From assembly GCF_964199755.1 (NCBI RefSeq), contig NC_133896.1:82489815-82553814 (forward strand): a stretch of 64,000 nucleotides of DNA. Direction: 5' to 3'. A model generated the notes under the pieces. It saw only the letters and a program-made list of their open reading frames with translations, had not been told where the DNA came from and searched no databases. The first letter of the stretch is position 1, and each line of letters begins with the position of its first letter. This document shows, piece by piece, positions 21,051 through 32,300 of this stretch. Made by a program: the position numbers and the translations under genes. Source of the DNA: Larus michahellis (taxonomy: Eukaryota; Chordata; Aves; Charadriiformes; Laridae).

Positions 21051-21560
21051 GGCTTTACTTCCCCGCCGGATAAACGCGATGCCAGCCCAGGGCTCCGCAC
21101 GCCCGGGACCAGGGCCGGCGGGGAAGGGGCTCGGCGGGCAGCGAGAGGGGGGGTCCGGCGGGCGCCCGGGGCCGAGTGCAGGGGCTGAGGGGCTGGGGGA
21201 GGATGGGGAACGGGGAGGGGGGGGTGGGGGTGGTGCTGGCAGCCATGCAATCAGCCGGCAGGAGGCTGTCCCGCCCTTGCAACTTCTCGGAGAGACTCCC
21301 CCCCTCCTCCATCCAGCACGGCTCCTCTCACTCGCTCCCCTCTGGCTATCGCTGGCTCTCCGCCCCCCCACCCTCCCCCCCCCCCGACATCGCACTGCAC
21401 CAGCTGCCATTTCCAGCTACGCTGACCTAGTTCTGCCCTCCCTGCGATGGCACCTCCATCCCCCTCCTCCCTTAGCACCTGGAACAGGAGGAGGGAAGGG
21501 GAAGGGTCCCCTCGCACCGCAGGGAGCCCCCTGAGCGCCGCTCCCATCATGGCGCCGGAC
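21050..21560. promoter_or_regulatory. CpG island 2
   Basis: GC- and CpG-rich sequence from about 21060, with long C runs at 21361-21385. No convincing splice donor or protein match was seen. Possible alternative first exon of RIMKLB (plus strand) or an unannotated divergent RNA; inferred only from composition and position. Confidence 0.45.
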
Positions 21561-22715
21561 CCCGCGAATTTCAGATACAGGCCCTTTAATCTCCTCCACC
21601 GGCTCTAAGGCAGGCAAGCAGGCGCTGGGTGTAGAACCACACCCGCTGGTGGCAAGAGGGAGCATGAAGAAGCGAATGAGAGAAGCCTTAAAAGCGGATT
21701 CCCTGCAACACTGTCTCATCAGCTCTGGTCACAGAATTGCCGGACACAGGAGGAAAACACCAACGCGCCTGGGAGAAACTCTGGGACACTGAACCTGCCG
21801 TCTGAAGCTCTTTAGCTCGCAGGGCAGATGTTTATCAGTCTTAATGCAGCAAAGTGCCTGCAAGGTATAGCCACCCTGTGGTTGCATCAAATCCTTCGCA
21901 ACCGGCACTGAAATCCTAAGTCATCACTGCAACAGCATTCATCAAAAGACAATGGGGAAAGAGACAGAGAAGGGCAAAACGGGAGTCAAAAAGAGGGAAA
22001 GGAGCAGGAAACAAAAGCAGGCAGACAAAAGCAAGAGAAAGGAACTTTCTCAAGATGGTAAAGGAAAAACGTGTAGAGTGAGAAAAACAGATGGGGAAAA
22101 GGCCAGGCGGATGAAAAGGAGGGGCAGAAGGGAGACACAGAGCAAAGGCAGCGTTTTCCTTCCAAATTATTGTTTCCCTCAAAAGCACATTTTTCGTTTT
22201 GTCCAGCTCCTCAGTACTGTTCTGTTTCCCTGCAGCATAACTGCAACTTAGCCAGAAGAAATGCACTCCCGTCTTTGGGAACTGGGAGCTGCTGGTTATA
22301 TACCAGCCTTTGAAACCTATCAGCTGCTATTCATCCATCCCTTTGTTTCTGTTTGTAACTCTGCCTGCCTGAGCTTCTTTGTGTCTCCCAGTTCTCAAAC
22401 TGTGCCCAGAATAAGGATAGCAGAAGCCTCTGACCTTCTCCAAAGTTACCTATTCAATGAGATGCGTGCTCTCCTCCCTTATGTCCCCAAAGGGCTGCTG
22501 TCTGGCAGGAAAAACCCCGCAATACCCCTTCCTTCTGGCAGGATTGTGCCCTCAGCCTTTGCAGCCCTCGTTTCCAATGTTGGGAACAAGGGGCTTCCCG
22601 CTCCTTCTACTCCACCACCTGCACAGACTCTCCTCTTTTATTTTGCCCCAGCTTTTACACCAAAAACAATTATTTTCCGCCTCGGCAGCCTGCTCGCTCC
22701 CTTCCCACCACCTGG
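21560..22715. other. spacer between CpG islands 2 and 3
   Basis: A GA-rich plus-strand stretch lies at about 21950-22145. From 22261 an open frame runs for 456 codons into CpG island 3; its product resembles no family I know and becomes low-complexity Ala/Arg/Pro in the GC-rich part, so I do not call it a gene. Confidence 0.5.
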
Positions 22716-23480
22716 CACAGCCCATGGACGGCCGTGCCCTCCCCCTGCCACCGAGTTAGGCACCGACCGCGTCCCCGCAAGCAGGGGGGGCTCCCCGGGC
22801 TGCAAACCGAGCAGCGCCCTACCCGCCCCCCCCCATCCCCCGACCCCCGCGGGCGGGATGGCGGGGAGCGGGATGGCGGGCGGGCTGACTGCGGACACCC
22901 TCCCTCCCCCTGCCGCCGCTGCGGGCTGCAGCCGCCATGGCCGGGCGGCAGGGCCGACCGCCACCGCCCCGCGCGGCCGCGCGCGCTGCCCGCAGAGCCC
23001 CGCCCGCTCGCCTGCCACGGCGCGCGCGCGCGCGCGCACACACAGGCGAGGATGCGCATGCGCGTCCCCCCCTACCCTCCCGCGTGCGTGCGGGACTGCC
23101 CCCGCCCGTACCCGCGCCTGGCGGCGGGGTGCACTGCCGGGGGGAGGCCCGGTGCGCGCCCTGCCCATCCCTCCCCCATCCCGGCCCCGGCAGCCGGCGC
23201 GGCGGGGCGTCCGCCGAAACGCGCGTGGGAGCGCCGGGGGCAGAGGAGCCGCGCGTGGGGGCCCGTTCACGGGGTCTTGCTGTAAGGCAGCGGCGCGCGA
23301 GGCGTGTGACCGCCTCGCGTGCCAGCCCGGGGGCCGCGCTGTGGCGAGGGCACGCGTGGTGGCCAGGGCTCCGCCGCCGCCCGGGAGCAGACGGCTGACG
23401 GGAGCGGAGGCGCGCGCGGTGCCGGGGCGGGATGCCGCGGGGGCTGAGTCGGTGGAACCTGGGACCTCCCGCGGACCCCC
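22715..23480. promoter_or_regulatory. CpG island 3 with alternating CG/CA tract and NRF1-type palindrome
   Basis: Very CpG-dense. It contains GCCGCCATGG (about 22931-22940, YY1-like), a run of alternating purine-pyrimidine (CG)n(CA)n at about 23021-23044, and GCGCATGCGC at 23054-23063, the core of the NRF1 site. A donor-like GCT-GTAAGG lies at 23281. These are common features of housekeeping CpG-island promoters. It could be an alternative RIMKLB promoter; direction is not proven. Confidence 0.55.
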
Positions 23481-26400
23481 TCAGCCGGGAGCCCTTTGTG
23501 TTGGCAGTAATTTCCCCATTTTCTGCTGTCTTACGGTAGTTTATTCGGAACAGGAATTCGGACAGCAGTCAGAACCAACGAGAACCTGGGGTTGCGTGAA
23601 ATTAAAGATGATTTTGCACCATTTTGCATAGTCCTCGTTTTACGTAGTGTGAAACAAGAATGATATGGCCATTTTTTTCATGGAAACGCAATCCAGAAAT
23701 GGTTTCCCTCCATGGGACCATCTGTGTTCATATGTGAACCCAAGCGTTCATGTGTGAACAAGGGCATTTACCTTGCCTTATATTTTTTATTTTTTATTCA
23801 GTCATCCAAGTAGGAAGCAGAAACATCACTATGAGACTTAGCTGACCAAATGAGTAGCTACCGCAGACAGAGGCGGCGTGCAGGCTTAAGCAAATTGGTA
23901 TAAATAATTAAGCTTAGCAACATTTGCAGGCTGGGTTTTCCACCATTTTTCCATCATAAGCTCAGACACCCAACCAGAGACAGCACATTAAACTTCCTGA
24001 TGTGAATGAGGGCGTAACGTCCTACAGATTTCGGCTTCAGGACTAAACGGCTGGTTTGCATTTTTCGTGAACTCGGTGACAAAAGATATTTCATGGAATC
24101 AACCGTGAAATCAGATTTTGCATACATTAGGGCTTTGGACCAGTCCTTACATTTCAGAGTGCATGGGAAAAATCTCAAAAGAAAGGTGCCAGGAATGTTT
24201 AGTGCTCAGAGGAGACCATTCTTCGCTGATACTACAGTTACACTTCTTTCCTTAAGGGTGAAACTTGGTACTCTGGGCTGTTGACACTGAGGTCACTAGC
24301 CAATATTCCCCTTGCACTATCAAATAGTGAGAATTTTGTCTTGAGAATAGATCTAGAGGTGACAGGAGAGACCTCACCTTTGCTGGCAAAAGAGAATAGG
24401 AAAAAAAAAAAGAAAAAAAAAGGAAAAAAAAAGAAAAAAAAAGAAAAAAAAAGAAAAAAAGAAAAAAAAAGAAAAAAAAGAAAAAAAAGAAAAAAGGGCC
24501 TTGCCTAATTCTGGGGAAGTATAACATCTACATCCAACTCAGCTGCGGTGGCAACTCTTTAAAAAGAAGTCAAAAGGTTCTGCAGCAGTGGTTGCCTCCT
24601 GAGCAATAAATTGACGCTTTCTCCTGCTCCACCTTTCTAAGAAATAGCACAAGACTTTCAGGACTTTCTCCAGACTGATTCAAGCTTCTAGATGGTGGCA
24701 AATTGTTCTAGAGATACAGGTTATCTAACCTGCTCTTTCAGCTGACTCCCGTCGTTGCTCACACTTCAGTACTCAAAGTTACTGTTTGTGCCCAGGTTCA
24801 ACCCACTGCAACTGCAGCACCTCAACGAACAGTAACAGAAGGGATACAAAGCTACGATTTGCACGCGAGAGAGCCAGGAAGGCAAATGGTAGTTAGTGGG
24901 ATAAATTACTACTGATAATCATAAAACCCAGCTGAATTATCCCAAGTGGTTTGAGATACAGATCAAAGGTCTTACTGTCACCACGCTGAGTGTCTTTCCT
25001 GTACTTGCAGAATTACTTTCTCTCAAATGTCTTAAAACCAAATGCATATTTGTGTGGCCAAAATGCTACATTATGGAATTTCCCAGCTGTGCAGTTCTCT
25101 TCTTTCCACAAACTGCTAACTATGTTTGGGATGTAGAGGCACCTGCCTTACAGCTTGGCTGCTTATGGAAATTAAAAAAAAATAAAATCTACTATTATTG
25201 TATTACTGTAGTTTTAGCTATATAGATCCTAATGTAGACATTTTCTTTCCTCTTTGCTTTATACTATCTTAAAAACAGCCTACCTGTAGCCAGAAGAATT
25301 CTTCCTCTGAAATGCGTGTGCATGCTAGACGATGTGCAGTGGTTGCGCACATCTTCAGCATAGTAGCGTTACCACAGTAGTTTTCTGTTAGTAAATTCCC
25401 TGTGTAAACAAACCCGTGTGCCTCACAACCTGAAATTCCGGCTTTCAGAAGTGTGAACTTGAAGCATGTGGGAAATGTGTTCCAGAAGGTGTAGAATGTA
25501 GTAATTCTGTGAAATAAGGTATTCTTTTGTTACTGTCAAAGTAACAACAATACTGTCCAGCATTTTGGTGTTACTTATTTATTTACCCTGCCGGGATTTG
25601 CCTCCTGCTCTCAAGTTGTACTTTCAGCTGGCATGTAAGCGCACCATAGTGTATTTTTCCCTATGCTGTTGTACAGAGTCAGGTGGATGGGAGCCTGGAA
25701 TCCAGAAGTGGTCTCTGGCTTGTGGCCATGGACTAATGAGAAGCGATAAGTCTTGGTGAGCAACCTAAGCAGACAGGAGAGCATCAGATGATGTCTGGGT
25801 GGGTAAACGGGGATTTTGGCTGCTGACATCACCTGTGAGGTAGCCTTTTCCATAGCATACTCATGAGGCAAATAGTTTTCAGAAGAGCTGGCTGAATCAC
25901 ACCTGGGGTTTGGGGAGCAGGACCTGGATGCTTGCAGAACAAGATGAAGAAACATCCATACCCTTCAGTAAAGTCAGTCTTGAAGATGCCCAGTGGTGTT
26001 TGCATTGTGAGTGTTTTAACTATCAGCTATAATTTTGCAGAAGGTATACCGAAGTGGGAGTGTGGGATACTACGGTACCTCGTTCTGCAGTATGAATGAA
26101 TAAACATTGCAGGGGATTTTAGGGCATTTCGTTGAGTAATATATAGGTTACTACTGTAGCAATCAGTCCCATTGTGTCAGTTAAATATTGGGGGTACGGC
26201 ATGAAAGGTTTGGATGGTGCATCTTTATCCTGCAACCGCAGGTTTTACAGCCTGTCTGAAATGGTTTTGGATGTGTCGTGTGTAGATGAACTACACTGGG
26301 AAGGCAAGGGGTGTGTAAAGGGTCTGTCATTCAGATGGGAGAATTAAGGTGGTTCCGACGGAACCACCACATGCTTAAGAGGTGAAAGAAAGCAGGTCGA

Positions 26401-26645
26401 ACTGATTACATTTGTGGCAGGATGGGTGTTTGGGAGTGTCAGACATAACCAAGTGGGTATGTCCTGTCTTTGCAAAGTCGGGAGTGAAACACGGGTTGTT
26501 GAGCAACACACACATTGTTCCCCCGGGGCACAGACTGTGTGTGCTGTATCTATGGAGGTTACGGAGGTTGGTGAAGGGGAAATTCACCCCAGACAGAATC
26601 GAGGCCGTAAGTTGAATATATTTGGGGTGTGTGGTGAAGCCTTGT
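23480..26645. other. non-coding spacer
   Basis: No supported gene. It includes an A-rich octamer repeat (24398-24496) and a perfect 9-base-arm hairpin GGTGGTTCC-GAC-GGAACCACC at 26348-26368. Otherwise unique-looking sequence, possibly RIMKLB intron if transcription starts in island 2 or 3. Confidence 0.5.
24398..24496. repeat. (GAAAAAAA)n purine-only simple repeat
   Basis: About 100 bases of A runs of 5-9 separated by single or double G, with no pyrimidine on the plus strand. Confidence 0.95.
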
Positions 26646-27115
26646 GAGATCACACCTGGAGTACTGTGTCCAGTTCTGGCTTCCAGTTCATGGACTCATG
26701 GATGAGTCCAGCAAAGGGGCATGAAGATGATTAGGGCCTTGGGGCATCTTCTGGTATGAGGAAAGGCTGAGAGAGCTGGGTTTGTTCAGTGTTGAGAAGA
26801 CTCAGGGACGTCTTGTCAACCTGTATAAATACCTGTCAGGGGGAGTGAAGGAGGTGGGGGCAGGCTTTGCTCCGTCATGCTGGGTGAATGGTCCTGTCTA
26901 TTCAATGGACACAAACTGAAATACAAGGAAATTCCATTAAAACATGAGAATTTTTTTTTTTTTTTCCCCCTGCGAGCATGGTCAAGCAGCGTGACAGGTT
27001 GCCAAGAGAGATTGTGGAGATACTAAAAACCCGACTGGACACAGGTCTGGGCAACCTGCTCCATCTGACCCTGCTTTGAGCAGTGGGGCTGGACGAGACA
27101 GTCTCCAGAGATGGA
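26645..27115 (+). mobile_element. CR1 LINE, 3' fragment, plus orientation
   Basis: Opens with CACACCTGGAGTACTGTGTC (end of the reverse-transcriptase frame), continues through GAGGAAAGGCTGAGAGAGCT and GTATAAATACCTGTCAGG, and ends in the 3'UTR with GACAGGTTGCCAAGAGAGAT and CAACCTGCTCCATCTGACCC. These are standard landmarks of avian CR1. It is diverged, with a T/C run at about 26950-26970, and lacks the final octamer tail, so it is old and non-functional. Confidence 0.88.
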
Positions 27116-27930
27116 GTCGCGGTGGGTGGAATGGCGCTCAGCATGCCACATACATGAGCGACGATCCATTTGTGTGTGGTTCGTATATGTGCCCCTCGGT
27201 GCCTGTGGGGCCATAGTGTGGGTTGGCTGTACACACGTTGGGTGTCAGACCGATCCATACCAGTGCGTATCTGGGAATTCTTGGGAATAACCTGCTAACT
27301 GTCACATTGGACTAGGCAGTTGGTTGCACCAGGACTGTCAGATACGTGACAGTTTCATGCAGGCGGCATTTTGTTTATACCGCCGAGGTGAAGGAGATGA
27401 GGCAGTTAGTGCGTATAAGGTGGCAGGCGGGGGACTTTCAAGGTGTGCCAGTTAGCAAGTAGTCGTGTGTTGTAAGTGCTGGTTCAACCATTCATGGTCG
27501 TACAGGAGGCAGGAAAGAGGAAGGAGCACTGATGCACTAGGTGTTTTTTGTCCAAAACATGCCCAGCATGTGTTCTGGGGGCAACGTGCAGTCAACGTGG
27601 CATATAGTTACTCATTATAGCCAATAAAAGGGGGTCGGCGTGGAGAAAACTGTGTAGGTGTGCCACAGAAACGGAGTAACGCTGTGTTGGTTAATACACT
27701 GCGTATGTCATGGTCGTTTGTTGCCAACAGCTATTATTTCAGAGAAATGACAGTGGCGAGAGACGATGCAGCCCCGGCTGCCTATGTCGGCCACGTGCCA
27801 GCATATGGCAGGTGGCGCGTGGGACACGTCGCACGTTTACCTGTCACACGAAGGACAACAGTTCTGGCGTCGCATGCCGTGTCCCAACAGCAGCAGAGGC
27901 GTCATGCGTTTTGCCGTAATCCCTGGCGGC
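27115..27930. other. spacer before CpG island 4
   Basis: GT-rich unique sequence with scattered CpG. CCAATAAAAGGG occurs near 27621. No gene or repeat family was recognised. Confidence 0.4.
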
Positions 27931-29310
27931 ACGCCTGCTGTGCGGTGGCCGGTCACCCGTGGCAGCGGGACCGTGTCCGCACCCACAAGCGGGCAGCCAG
28001 GGCGGCCAAAGGGTGGGGCGCACGGCCCGGCGCGGTGCCTGGCTGGGCGGCGCGGGCCACGCTGCTGCGGCTGGAATTGCCTCTCGCCCCGGGCCCGGGC
28101 CGGGCGTGACCAGACCTGCGGAGGGGGCAGGTGGAGGAGGGCAGTAACGGGCAGGAGGCCCCGGCCGTTAGAGGGGGGCAGCCTCGGCCTGCGCCCGCCG
28201 CGGCACCGGCTCGGTCCGGCCCGGCCCTCCGCCCTCGCGCCCCCGGGCGGCGCGCGGGGCGTTCAGCGGGAGCGCGCGGTCGCCGCTGCCCTCGCGCGGC
28301 CGCCGCCCCCCCCCCCCCCGCCCCTCCCCTCAGCGGGCGCCGACCCCGCGCGGCCGTTCGCGCCGTCGCCGCCTCAGTCGGGCGGCGGGAGCGAGCGCGG
28401 GCGGCGGCGGCGGGGGTCTCGGTGCAGGGAACAGCCGGCCTCCTCGCCCCAGCCGCGAGGAGGAGGGACACGGTGGGGGGGGGGCCGAGCGGAGCATCGT
28501 GTCGCGCCGCGTCGCCCGCTCCCCTTTAGGACTGCGCCGCCGAGCGACCGCCGCCGCCGGGGAGGAAGGGGCGAGTCTCCCCGGAGCCCTCTTGCCCCGC
28601 GGCTTCCCTTCCTGGGCCCGGCGCCGGAGGGGACGGGGGCTCCGGCGGGGCGCGAGGACCCCCGCGGATCCCCTCAGGCTGGGGCTCGGCGGTGCCCGGG
28701 GCGGGTGAGATGTCGGGCTGAGCGGGTACGAGCCCAGGGGTGGGGTCCGTCGTGCCCGGGGAGGGGGAGCCGGGGGGGGCGTGGGTGGGGGGGTGGGGGG
28801 CGGGAGGTTGGGACCGTCCCCTCAGCCGTCCCGCCCCGCCGCCGCGCTGCGCCCATGGTGATTGTGCATCCCCGGGCGCGGAGCGGGGCAGCAGCGGTCC
28901 GAGCTGCCGGCGCCTTCCCGCCGCGCCGGCCGGCCAGCCGCGGCGCCCAGGTGGGTGGCGGCGGCCGCGGCCGCTGCGGGGAAGGGGGAGCGGCGGCTGC
29001 TCGGTGTACGAGGGAGTGTGTGTGTGTGTGCGGGGCAGTGGCGGTTTCCGCGCCGCGGCTGCCGGGCGGCTGGTCGGCGCGCCTCCGCCTCGCCCGGCGC
29101 CTTCCGCCGGCGGGGTGCAGTCCTGCGTGTGCGTGGAGGTCGGCTCTTTGCCCCCGCCCTCCGGCCTTGCAGGGCCGGGCTTGCCCGCCTGCCCACGCGC
29201 GTTGGTGGGTGTCCGCAGCCGCTGCAAACGGGGTGAAAAACCGCTGCCGTGCGCGGGGGAGTGGGGGGGGGAGGGGGGGGGCAGTTTTTCACGTGGTGCA
29301 GGAGTGTGTG
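27930..29310. promoter_or_regulatory. RIMKLB: CpG island 4: best candidate RIMKLB promoter and first 5'UTR exon
   Basis: The largest and densest GC/CpG block, with GC boxes, GCC/GGC runs and a 14-C run near 28306-28319. Two good plus-strand donors are visible: CAG-GTGGGT after 28950 and GCGG-GTGAGA after 28704. Either could end a non-coding first exon spliced to the RIMKLB start exon about 8 kb downstream. Long open frames across the island reflect GC-rich composition and match no family. The promoter role is inferred from composition, position and orientation; the transcription start is not located. Confidence 0.6.
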
Positions 29311-32300
29311 TGCCTGTCGTTGAGTCTTGCAGCGAAATCTTTAGAACTAGGTTTCTTGTCCTCTTTTGTTTTCTGGTGTTTAAAGAGCTAATTGCACATG
29401 GGTGATTTAACTGCCTAGGATCTACCTAGGTTCCATTTTCAAAGCATGCGACCGTTAATCTTTAACTCCATCATTTAAGCAAGCATCCTCTATACGTGTT
29501 ATTTTAGGTTTTTTGGTCACTGTTTATAAACGACTGTTTTATTTTCTGTGGCAGAGTGGGGTCTAATGCATAGGAATATGTATGCATTTGACCTGAAACA
29601 TACTTTTCTCCAGTCTCCTCATCTGAATGTTATTCTGGGGGAGGGATTTAAAGACTCACACAAATAAATAGGAGTAGTTTTTGTAGGTTTCAGAACTTAA
29701 TTTCTTCACACGTTCACCTGTAGATACAGATTTATCTTTGAATGCACGTTCTATAGTAAAGGAACAAACTGCTTAACCTTCTGTTGTTTTTTTTTTTCCC
29801 CTTAAAATGGGTTTCTGTGGTAGTGTATTTCAGTAAATTATTTGAAGTTGCACATTTCCCCTAATTGTGTTTGTCCTGTCTTTTTCTTTTGGCTCTGCTT
29901 ACCATCTTGGTCAGTACCTTAAGTTGAGATTTAGTTTATCTTTATTAGATATCTTTATTTGTTTGTTTATGTCTAATAGGGATGTTTCTCCTTTTGTCTC
30001 CTTAGGTTTTGGTGACTTCAGAGTCATTTAGGGGTTTAGCTCTGAGGAAGTAGAGACACAAGGATTGAGTCTATTTACATAGAAAGCTACAGCTCTTCAC
30101 CAGTACTCTTTCCTCCTTCCCATCCTTCCTCCCCCATAGGGAAGGAAAAATTTGGGAATTATCTTGACAGTCATTTACTCCCCCTTTCCCCCTCAGAAAT
30201 CCGTCTTGGTCCCTGAGGCATCTGCTAGACATTGCCCGTATTAGTACCAGGAGAACGTTGTTGTCATCATCATCATCATCATCCCTTCCTTGCTTTGGGC
30301 GCTTCAGTAGAACCTTCCCCTCCTTTGGAGTGCAGTGCAGAGAGGCACCCAGGAGACTTCCTTGCCACCCGTTTTGGTTAGTGGAGGATTCAGGAAAAGG
30401 GGTACCTAGCAAGACACGTGACCTCATTAAGGGAGCCAGAACTGAAGCAGCACTTGGCACGCTGAAGGAAGCACCCATCTTTGGCATTTTTTTTTCATCT
30501 TCCACTCCTTCCTCACCAAATTTCTGGTAAGTCTCTTCAGCCCATTCATTCATACAGTGATGTTTCCCTTCCCCCACTCCGGGCGCTGGGAGAAGCGTGC
30601 ACAGAGACAGTGGGGTGGGGGAAGGGAGGAAGGAAAACTGGCTGTGTACACACGGATCGGGGGGGAGAGGGGTGTATTGTACCACATTGCAGGGAAACCT
30701 GGGCAGAGGAGGAAGAACCTCTCTTCAGAAAAGCGGCTGATGTGGGAGGAAATGTATATTTTATTTGCACGGGTGTGCGTGCACATGCAGGCAGAGTAGA
30801 GGGGGGTAAAAAAGCTGAGAGCCTGTTGTAGGAAAAAAATACTAAGACCGGAGTAGAAGGATAGCTGATGCTGACCAGCATCAGGCTGGTGTTGCAGAGA
30901 GGGAAGAGAATAGATAATTCACTGAAGATCAGGAACTGGGGTGTGTGAATGAGGAATGTGATCACCTACTTGCAAGCAGGAACATAGAGGAGGAAAGATG
31001 GGGGGTGTGGATATCTGCCTTTTAGAGGCAATTGTGCCTGGAAGGATTGCTGCTAGAGTCTTTAACGTTACTCAGTGCAAAGGTGGGGACAAGCAGATGA
31101 AAGCCATCGCAAGGAGTGCTGTTGCCTGTCTGCGGGGGTGGGGGGTTGTAGTGGGAGTGAATGGGAACGATTAATATATTCCCATATCCTTTGACTGTTG
31201 CAGTCTACAAATCTCGCAGGGAAAAGGAGGTGAATACCGTGCTATACTTTCAAAGAGGTGTTCTTGGGGTTCACCTGCCTGCAGTGACTTTACAGTCTAT
31301 GATGCATGTGTAGAGGGCAGATGATAATGCAGCAGCACTGGACAGACTGCGCTGCAGCTGCTCAATATATTACATAAAATGCGTTTAAATAAATATTATA
31401 ATTTTTCAGATTCTTCAAATTTTAAAAATGTGTTCAAAGATTCTCAAACAGTTATGTGACAGTCATAGGAAAACTAGCCTCTGGTAGGAAAGAGAGGAAT
31501 TTTTCTTGAGGTTGTCCTTAAGCATCACTATGAAGCAGCAGTGTCAGGAATGAGTTGATTTATCTTGGATTTATTTTTTCAAAGCAATTTTAACAAGTGG
31601 TTCAATATGTCAGTTTTTATCTCTGTATATATCACCATGAATTATATTCATCATCCATATATATTTCCTTCAGGTTTTCTTCAGATGATTATCATTCTGG
31701 TATCTTTGTGTGGAAAAAAATTAATTGTGTTTTGTACTTGAAATATCTGTGAATTGTTTTCAGACCTGCTCTCCCTATGACAGAGAAAGTCATATTTCCG
31801 TGGTGTTTCAAATACTGCTCCCTTCTCACTAACATGAGGCAGAGACTTCCATGACAGCGTATGATGGATCATATGCTGGGTCATATACCAGATGACCCTT
31901 CGTTAACTGTTTAACCAGTCTGCTACCTAAGATTGACTTTGTAATTCAGATCTGCCTTGAGATGTCTCCTAAAGGAGATAACTTATGAGCATCTGCCAAC
32001 TGTTCTTAGGTCTTCAGTGTCTCGAGGTGTGGCCTCCAACACGACATTCTAGAAACTGCTGTAGTGATAGAGACAATTGGTTTATTGGAAGTGTGTCCTC
32101 AGTTTCAAGCCTTAGCTAATCTGTGATAAAAAGGAAAGCAAAATCTGTGATAAAAAGGAAAAAAACCTTTTCCAACTTGAATAACACTGTTCTGAGAACA
32201 AGTATTGAGGGTTATGCATTAATGATAAATGTGAAGGTGCAGTGTTATTCGTAGTGAGGTGAGTGCTAGGAGCTATATTTTTCCTAGTTCTCCATTTCCC

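Noticed and set aside
22261-23631. 456-codon plus-strand open frame
   Set aside because: The first part resembles no known protein and the second is Ala/Arg/Pro low complexity from CpG island 3. An unspliced single-exon gene of this kind is unlikely, though the 22261-22715 part is longer than expected by chance and could be tested with transcript data.
26348-26368. Perfect 9-bp-arm hairpin GGTGGTTCC-GAC-GGAACCACC
   Set aside because: Too short to assign a role; no repeat family or tRNA/miRNA fold around it.
27766-29391. 541-codon plus-strand open frame across CpG island 4
   Set aside because: Low-complexity Pro/Arg/Gly/Ala composition typical of GC-rich DNA with few stop codons; no recognisable family; splice donors lie within it.
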